NCBI GenBank assembly: GCA_003158115.1
Contig: PMGM01000024.1
Span: 46,605-56,819, forward strand
Direction of reading: 5' to 3'
Length of the DNA: 10,215 nucleotides
Source: Methanobacterium sp.
GTDB lineage: Archaea; Methanobacteriota; Methanobacteria; Methanobacteriales; Methanobacteriaceae
Program-made: the position numbers and the translations under genes
The notes under the pieces: model-generated
Seen by the model: only the letters and a program-made list of their open reading frames with translations
What the model was told of the DNA's origin: nothing
Databases searched by the model: none
Shown: piece after piece, positions 6,955 through 10,215 of the stretch
How the letters are laid out: each line of letters starts with the position of its first letter
Position numbering within the stretch: position 1 is the first letter of the stretch

Positions 6955-7209
6955 ATGAGTCAAGATGCATTTGATCGTTGTAATCAGATTTTACAACATA
7001 TAACAGAAGATACTAGTGTTCCTAGAAATATTAGAAGGGCAGCAGAGGAATCTAAGGATTTATTATCTAAAGATGATGACGAACCTACAGTACGAGCGAG
7101 TACAGTGATTTCTATTTTAGATGAGATAAGTAATGATCCAAACATCCCAATACATGCTAGAACATTAATATGGAATGTTTTAAGCGAATTAGAGTCTATT
7201 AGACATTAA
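6955..7209 (+). CDS. UPF0147 family protein (uncharacterised archaeal)
   Basis: An 84-residue soluble protein of the archaeal UPF0147 family, whose function is unknown to me. It is rich in charged residues and predicted largely helical. Two similar halves are visible: [26 protein letters not shown] and [23 protein letters not shown] share a pattern of acidic-D-x-x-(V/I)-P-x-x-(I/A)-R, which suggests an internal duplication. ATG 6955 has a strong GGAGG site 7 nt upstream (6943-6947). The last 21 bp overlap the 3' end of the convergent aldolase gene. From memory it keeps the same neighbours in other Methanobacteriales, but nothing in the sequence shows a role. Confidence 0.88.
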   Translation: MSQDAFDRCNQILQHITEDTSVPRNIRRAAEESKDLLSKDDDEPTVRASTVISILDEISNDPNIPIHARTLIWNVLSELESIRH

Positions 7210-7803
7210 TACTCTTTTTACAAACTGAGTTTTAGCGCTTTCTTCAATGAATTCAGAGAGAAGAGAAGCATCATCTAAATTTTTTCCAACTGATACTATT
7301 CCATGTTCTTCTAAAATTACCACGTCTGATTTTTCCAATCCTTTAGAAACTGCTTCAGCAAGTTCTACACTACCAGGATTATAATAATCTACATATGTAA
7401 TAAATTTATCATTAACAGGACCAAAACCTTCTATTTTTTCTATTTTTTCTCCTGCAAAAGCAAATCCTGTTGCAATTGGGGAATGAGTATGTATAACTGC
7501 ATTGACATCTTTTCTTGTTTTGTATATCTTAAGATGCATTAACAATTCCGAAGTAGGGGTTTTATTATCATCATAAATTTTATTTTTTTCCATGTCAACG
7601 ATTACAATATCCTTTTCAGCCAAAGATTTAAGAGACAATCCACGGGGAGTGACGGCTATACGTTCAAATTCATCTTTTTTATATCTTATACTAATATTGC
7701 CTGATTTTCCCGGGACCAAGCCTTTTTCATATAAGTAACTTGATATTTGGATCATTTTCCTTAAAATTTCTTTACGTTGTATATTAAAATCCTCCTTGAT
7801 CAA
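7189..7803 (-). CDS. fucA: Class II aldolase, L-fuculose-phosphate aldolase family
   Basis: Zinc-dependent class II aldolase/adducin-fold protein. In methanogens the homologue is proposed to make lactaldehyde for the lactyl part of coenzyme F420. Numbered from the longest frame (204 residues): phosphate-binding GKSGNIS at 32-38, TPRG at 52-55, catalytic-type Glu in TSELLMH (E86), zinc ligands HTH (H105, H107) and H167 in LEEHG, so the site is complete. The start is uncertain. TTG 7803 has no Shine-Dalgarno site upstream, while a strong AAGGAGGAT lies inside the frame at 7797-7789. This points to initiation near 7782 (an ATA codon) or, less well spaced, at ATG 7755. It lies about 50 bp downstream of the polymerase subunit gene on the same strand. 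Substrate specificity cannot be read from sequence; a related pentulose-phosphate aldolase is the main alternative. Confidence 0.88.
   Translation of the reverse strand: MIKEDFNIQRKEILRKMIQISSYLYEKGLVPGKSGNISIRYKKDEFERIAVTPRGLSLKSLAEKDIVIVDMEKNKIYDDNKTPTSELLMHLKIYKTRKDVNAVIHTHSPIATGFAFAGEKIEKIEGFGPVNDKFITYVDYYNPGSVELAEAVSKGLEKSDVVILEEHGIVSVGKNLDDASLLSEFIEESAKTQFVKRVLMSNRL
7789..7797 (-). promoter_or_regulatory. Internal Shine-Dalgarno site of the aldolase gene (AAGGAGGAT)
   Basis: On the minus strand AAGGAGGAT is a near-ideal ribosome site located inside the longest reading frame. Six bases downstream the in-frame codon is ATA (7782-7780); no ATG, GTG or TTG occurs in frame at normal spacing. 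It argues against TTG 7803 as the true start. Confidence 0.7.
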
Positions 7804-7852
7804 ATAAATGTTGAATAAAATAATAGTATATGAAAATAATTATTTAGTATAT

Positions 7853-9358
7853 CTATGTGAATTTTAGTATTTTAAAAGCTCCTCGATTTAACACAGGTAC
7901 CTCAGCACATGTAGGCATTATATTATATATTTTCTGGAATTCAGTTTGTGATTGGAATGTACCTGAATTTATCATATGGATGCCCTTATGCTTTTTGTAT
8001 GCATTAATATGGACATGACCAGTATGGAATATATCTGGAATTTCATCTATTACCAAATGATCTTCAAATTCAGAAGCAAGAGGTGTTCTTTCACCATATA
8101 TAGGTGCTAAGTGTCTTTTTTCAATCAGTTCTCTCATTATTAGATCAGAAGTTTGATGAGATAGCCCATTTATAGTCATTGCAAGATCATCAAAACTTCT
8201 ACCATGATATATAAGAGTTTTGAATCCATCTAAACTCACAAGTGATGGGTTACTAACAAACTCTGCATTTTTAATTTTGTATAGATCCGCTGCATAGTGT
8301 TCTGGAATTGCAGGTTGTGGTTCAGCTAGTCTAGATGCATCGTGGTTTCCAGGTGCAATAACAATTTTAATATCTTTAATATCTCCTATAAATCTTGCTG
8401 CTTCTTCATATTGTTCGTAAATGTTTTTTATTGTTAATTCCTCTTCTTGATGAGGATAAATCCCAATTCCATCTACCACATCACCGGCTATAACAAGGTA
8501 ACGAACATCGTTTGCTATGTTTCGTTGTTCTTCATCTCCGAAATCGCCATTTATCCATTTTATAAATCTTTGGAATTCATTCTCTAAAAAAGTAGAACTT
8601 CCAATATGAATATCAGAAATAAATACAGCTGAGAAATCCATTTTTTTCTCTTCAATTCTAGGAACACTTGGATGGATTATATCTGATGCAATAACTAGAG
8701 TACCTTTTTTACTTCCAATTACACCAATTACCTCATCCTTAACAATACTTTCAGCCATTTCAAATAGAGAATGATTTTCATTATGTATCAAAACAGTAAT
8801 GAAGCCAGTTTCATCTTCGATTTCCATAATTTTATGGTTATTTTTGGTATTTCTAATGTCATTTACCATTCCAATGACATTAACCACATCATCACGCACA
8901 CCAACATCTTTCATAGGATAACTGTCACGAAGTCCGGGTTTTTTAAGCAACAAAGCCTTCAGTTTTTGAAATCTACTATTGAAATATGATGTAAAATCCT
9001 TTATTTCACCATTAGTATAGGATTTTTTACTTGCATCTTGTAATACTTCAAAATTAAATGGTATATCCATGAATTTGCTCTGTGATATATTCCCACTATC
9101 TAGAGTATCATATCCTTCGTCTGTAATTCCAATATTTTCAGGGGAATAATTAATAATCTGATTCGTTACATTTTTTTGAAGGAATTGGTCTACAATAGCA
9201 CCCGTTAAAATGAAGAGATCACTTTTTGACCCTGAAACATCTTGTATTAGAGAATCTGCAAACTGTAAAGAATTTTCTTGTTGTTCTATTTTTTTATAAG
9301 CAGAATCATCAATAAGAAGTTCGGCATTAGTAAATTTTAAAATTATATCATCGTTCAT
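7853..9358 (-). CDS. polB: DNA polymerase D (Pol II) small subunit DP1, exonuclease
   Basis: The small subunit of the archaeal D-family replicative polymerase; it carries the 3'-5' proofreading exonuclease and partners the large subunit DP2, not present here. It has 501 residues. The N-terminal part (1-150) is variable. An OB-fold follows (about 155-230, [14 protein letters not shown] to SDIIHP). Then comes a calcineurin-like phosphoesterase domain with complete metal-binding motifs: SDIH (D249, H251), GDVVDG (D293), GNHD (337-340), YHGRS (H385) and GHVH (447-450). This intact set indicates an active nuclease, unlike the inactive eukaryotic B subunits. The start ATG 9358 has only a weak site upstream. 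The gene is probably the first of a two-gene unit with the aldolase, and its promoter region is shared with the divergent gene at 9480. Confidence 0.96.
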   Translation of the reverse strand: MNDDIILKFTNAELLIDDSAYKKIEQQENSLQFADSLIQDVSGSKSDLFILTGAIVDQFLQKNVTNQIINYSPENIGITDEGYDTLDSGNISQSKFMDIPFNFEVLQDASKKSYTNGEIKDFTSYFNSRFQKLKALLLKKPGLRDSYPMKDVGVRDDVVNVIGMVNDIRNTKNNHKIMEIEDETGFITVLIHNENHSLFEMAESIVKDEVIGVIGSKKGTLVIASDIIHPSVPRIEEKKMDFSAVFISDIHIGSSTFLENEFQRFIKWINGDFGDEEQRNIANDVRYLVIAGDVVDGIGIYPHQEEELTIKNIYEQYEEAARFIGDIKDIKIVIAPGNHDASRLAEPQPAIPEHYAADLYKIKNAEFVSNPSLVSLDGFKTLIYHGRSFDDLAMTINGLSHQTSDLIMRELIEKRHLAPIYGERTPLASEFEDHLVIDEIPDIFHTGHVHINAYKKHKGIHMINSGTFQSQTEFQKIYNIMPTCAEVPVLNRGAFKILKFT

Positions 9359-9479
9359 ATTGATCCCATCAACTATTTTTTAAACATAATATACAAATAA
9401 GAGTATTCAAACTATATTTATAATCTTAATTATAATAGTTAATCCATATTACTGATACTAAAAATTGAAGGTGAGATAT
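9359..9479. promoter_or_regulatory. Divergent promoter region between polB and the exported-protein gene
   Basis: A 121-bp AT-rich spacer between divergent genes. TATA-like stretches are TTTATAAT (9417-9424) and ATTATAAT (9429-9436) for the rightward gene. A T-rich stretch near 9378-9392 may serve the leftward one. Exact promoters cannot be assigned. Confidence 0.4.
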
Positions 9480-9998
9480 TTGTCCAGAATCATGAAGATC
9501 ATATTATTCATAATATTTTTCGCAGTTTTCTTCGAAGCGGGTCTAATAAGTTCTTATACTATCGTTACATCCCAAGCACCAGATGTGGGGAAATTAATTG
9601 GTTTACAGATTGAAGAGGTCACCTCCTTTTTAAGTTTTGGATCAGGATCTAAAATTATAAATACACAAGGTAATATGAACATTTCTAATTATCAAAATGT
9701 AGCTTCAGAGTTGACTAATAAAACAAGTTATGATATAAATATACAGTCATTAACTGCTCAAACAACTGGAACAACCAAAAATGCTATTTTCCCGGTTAAT
9801 ATAACAGCGATAGGATATCAAAATGCGATTTCAGGAAGTAATACTACTGCTGTGGTGATAACTGCTAACCAAACTTATAGTATAACAGCATCTGCAAATG
9901 CTTCATACGATATTAATGATAATCTTATAGTTGATGTTAGTACTATCCAAATAACCTCAACCAGTGTACTATATGGAAATTCCAGCAGTACACTTTGA
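9480..9998 (+). CDS. Membrane-anchored or secreted protein rich in N-glycosylation sequons
   Basis: I do not recognise the family. From TTG 9480 the product has 172 residues. A positively charged start (MSRIMK) is followed by a hydrophobic segment (about 6-26, IILFIIFFAVFFEAGLISSY), which is a signal anchor or uncleaved signal peptide. The rest is polar, Ser/Thr/Asn-rich and probably beta-rich, with no cysteine. Seven N-x-S/T sequons are visible (NIS, NKT, NIT, NTT, NQT, NAS, NSS), as in archaeal surface glycoproteins. I prefer TTG 9480 because AGGTGA (9469-9474) precedes it by 5 nt; the upstream TTG 9465 would overlap that site, and ATG 9492 is the other option. It is divergent from polB and upstream of cbiH; a link to either is not apparent. 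Confidence 0.78.
   Translation: MSRIMKIILFIIFFAVFFEAGLISSYTIVTSQAPDVGKLIGLQIEEVTSFLSFGSGSKIINTQGNMNISNYQNVASELTNKTSYDINIQSLTAQTTGTTKNAIFPVNITAIGYQNAISGSNTTAVVITANQTYSITASANASYDINDNLIVDVSTIQITSTSVLYGNSSSTL
9963..9994 (+). repeat. Nested inverted repeats at the 3' end of the exported-protein gene
   Basis: AGTGTACT (9963-9970) pairs exactly with AGTACACT (9987-9994). Inside the loop TGGAA (9974-9978) pairs with TTCCA (9980-9984). The structure ends just before the TGA stop (9996-9998). A T6 run follows at 10015-10020, so it may protect or terminate the transcript. Confidence 0.5.
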
Positions 9999-10014
9999 AA
10001 TAATATTTTAATTA

Positions 10015-10020
10015 TTTTTT
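10015..10020 (+). terminator. Oligo-T tract after the exported-protein gene
   Basis: Six T in a T-rich stretch (ATTTTAATTATTTTTT) 17 nt after the stop, consistent with archaeal oligo-T termination ahead of cbiH. The run is short, so read-through is possible. Confidence 0.35.
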
Positions 10021-10078
10021 AAGATTTGAAAAGAATTAAACTATTGAAATTAAAATTTTTAAATTTACAGGTGAATAA

Positions 10079-10215
10079 ATGATTAGTGTTATTGGTATAG
10101 GTCCATCACGAGAAGATATGACTTTTCGTGCAGTAAACGCAATTAAATCAGCAGATGTCATAATAACTTACAAATCCTATGTAAAATATATACAAGACCT
10201 AGTCGTTGGAAAAGA
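10079..10215 (+). CDS. cbiH: Cobalt-precorrin-3B C17-methyltransferase, N-terminal part
   Basis: The first 45 codons are in the window; the gene runs off the right edge. MISVIGIGPSREDMTFRA is the start of the tetrapyrrole methylase fold, with the VIGIGPS SAM-site glycine loop at residues 4-10. ADVIITYKSYVKYI (about 25-38) is typical of the CbiH/CobJ branch, which methylates C17 with ring contraction in cobamide synthesis. Other precorrin methylases share the glycine loop, but the YKSYV..I stretch favours CbiH. ATG 10079 follows AGGTGA (10069-10074) with a 4-nt gap. It is the third cobamide gene of the window, consistent with cbiB and cbiG upstream. Confidence 0.85.
   Translation, partial: MISVIGIGPSREDMTFRAVNAIKSADVIITYKSYVKYIQDLVVGK

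Overview
The window comes from a methanogenic archaeon, most likely of the order Methanobacteriales (Methanobacterium-like). The evidence is an archaeal replication set (Cdc6/Orc1, the small subunit of D-family DNA polymerase, and the tail of a Hef-type protein), archaeal TrmI, UPF0147, anaerobic cobamide genes, archaeal-style Shine-Dalgarno sites (GGTGA, GGAGG) with TATA boxes, and low GC content (judged by eye). From memory, the gene order matches the Methanothermobacter thermautotrophicus MTH1415-MTH1403 neighbourhood; I could not check this here.

Layout: 2-346 is the 3' end of a Hef-like helicase/nuclease gene (+). 447-1175 is tRNA m1A methyltransferase trmI (+). 1270-2196 is pyrB (+). 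2257-3405 is cdc6/orc1 (-), convergent with pyrB. 3406-4790 is a 1.4-kb AT-rich non-coding region that I read as the chromosomal replication origin. It has four 23-bp Cdc6-box repeats on the left and four inverted copies on the right, around a core of about 680 bp. To the right, cbiB (4791-5735) and cbiG (5822-6814) run away from the origin. They are followed by a UPF0147 gene (6955-7209, +) whose 3' end overlaps a convergent class II aldolase gene (7189-7803, -). The polymerase D small subunit gene (7853-9358, -) lies directly upstream of the aldolase and probably shares its transcript. A divergent gene (about 9480-9998, +) encodes a small membrane-anchored, sequon-rich exported protein, and the window ends in the first 45 codons of cbiH/cobJ (10079-10215).

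The genes fall into three themes. Replication and repair: Cdc6 should bind the repeats and open the core, polymerase D would elongate, and Hef handles stalled forks. Cobamide synthesis: cbiB, cbiG and cbiH. Housekeeping: tRNA modification, pyrimidine synthesis and an aldolase that may feed the lactate part of F420.

The most striking signal is the architecture of the origin. The eight repeats point symmetrically inward, the inner four carry one sequence variant (TTGCAA) and the outer four another (TTTCAA), and they are spaced close to whole helical turns. Other observations are a perfect 19-bp palindrome upstream of cdc6, a 10-bp-arm inverted repeat in the origin core, an aldolase gene whose ribosome binding site points to a non-canonical start codon, and nested inverted repeats at the end of the exported-protein gene.
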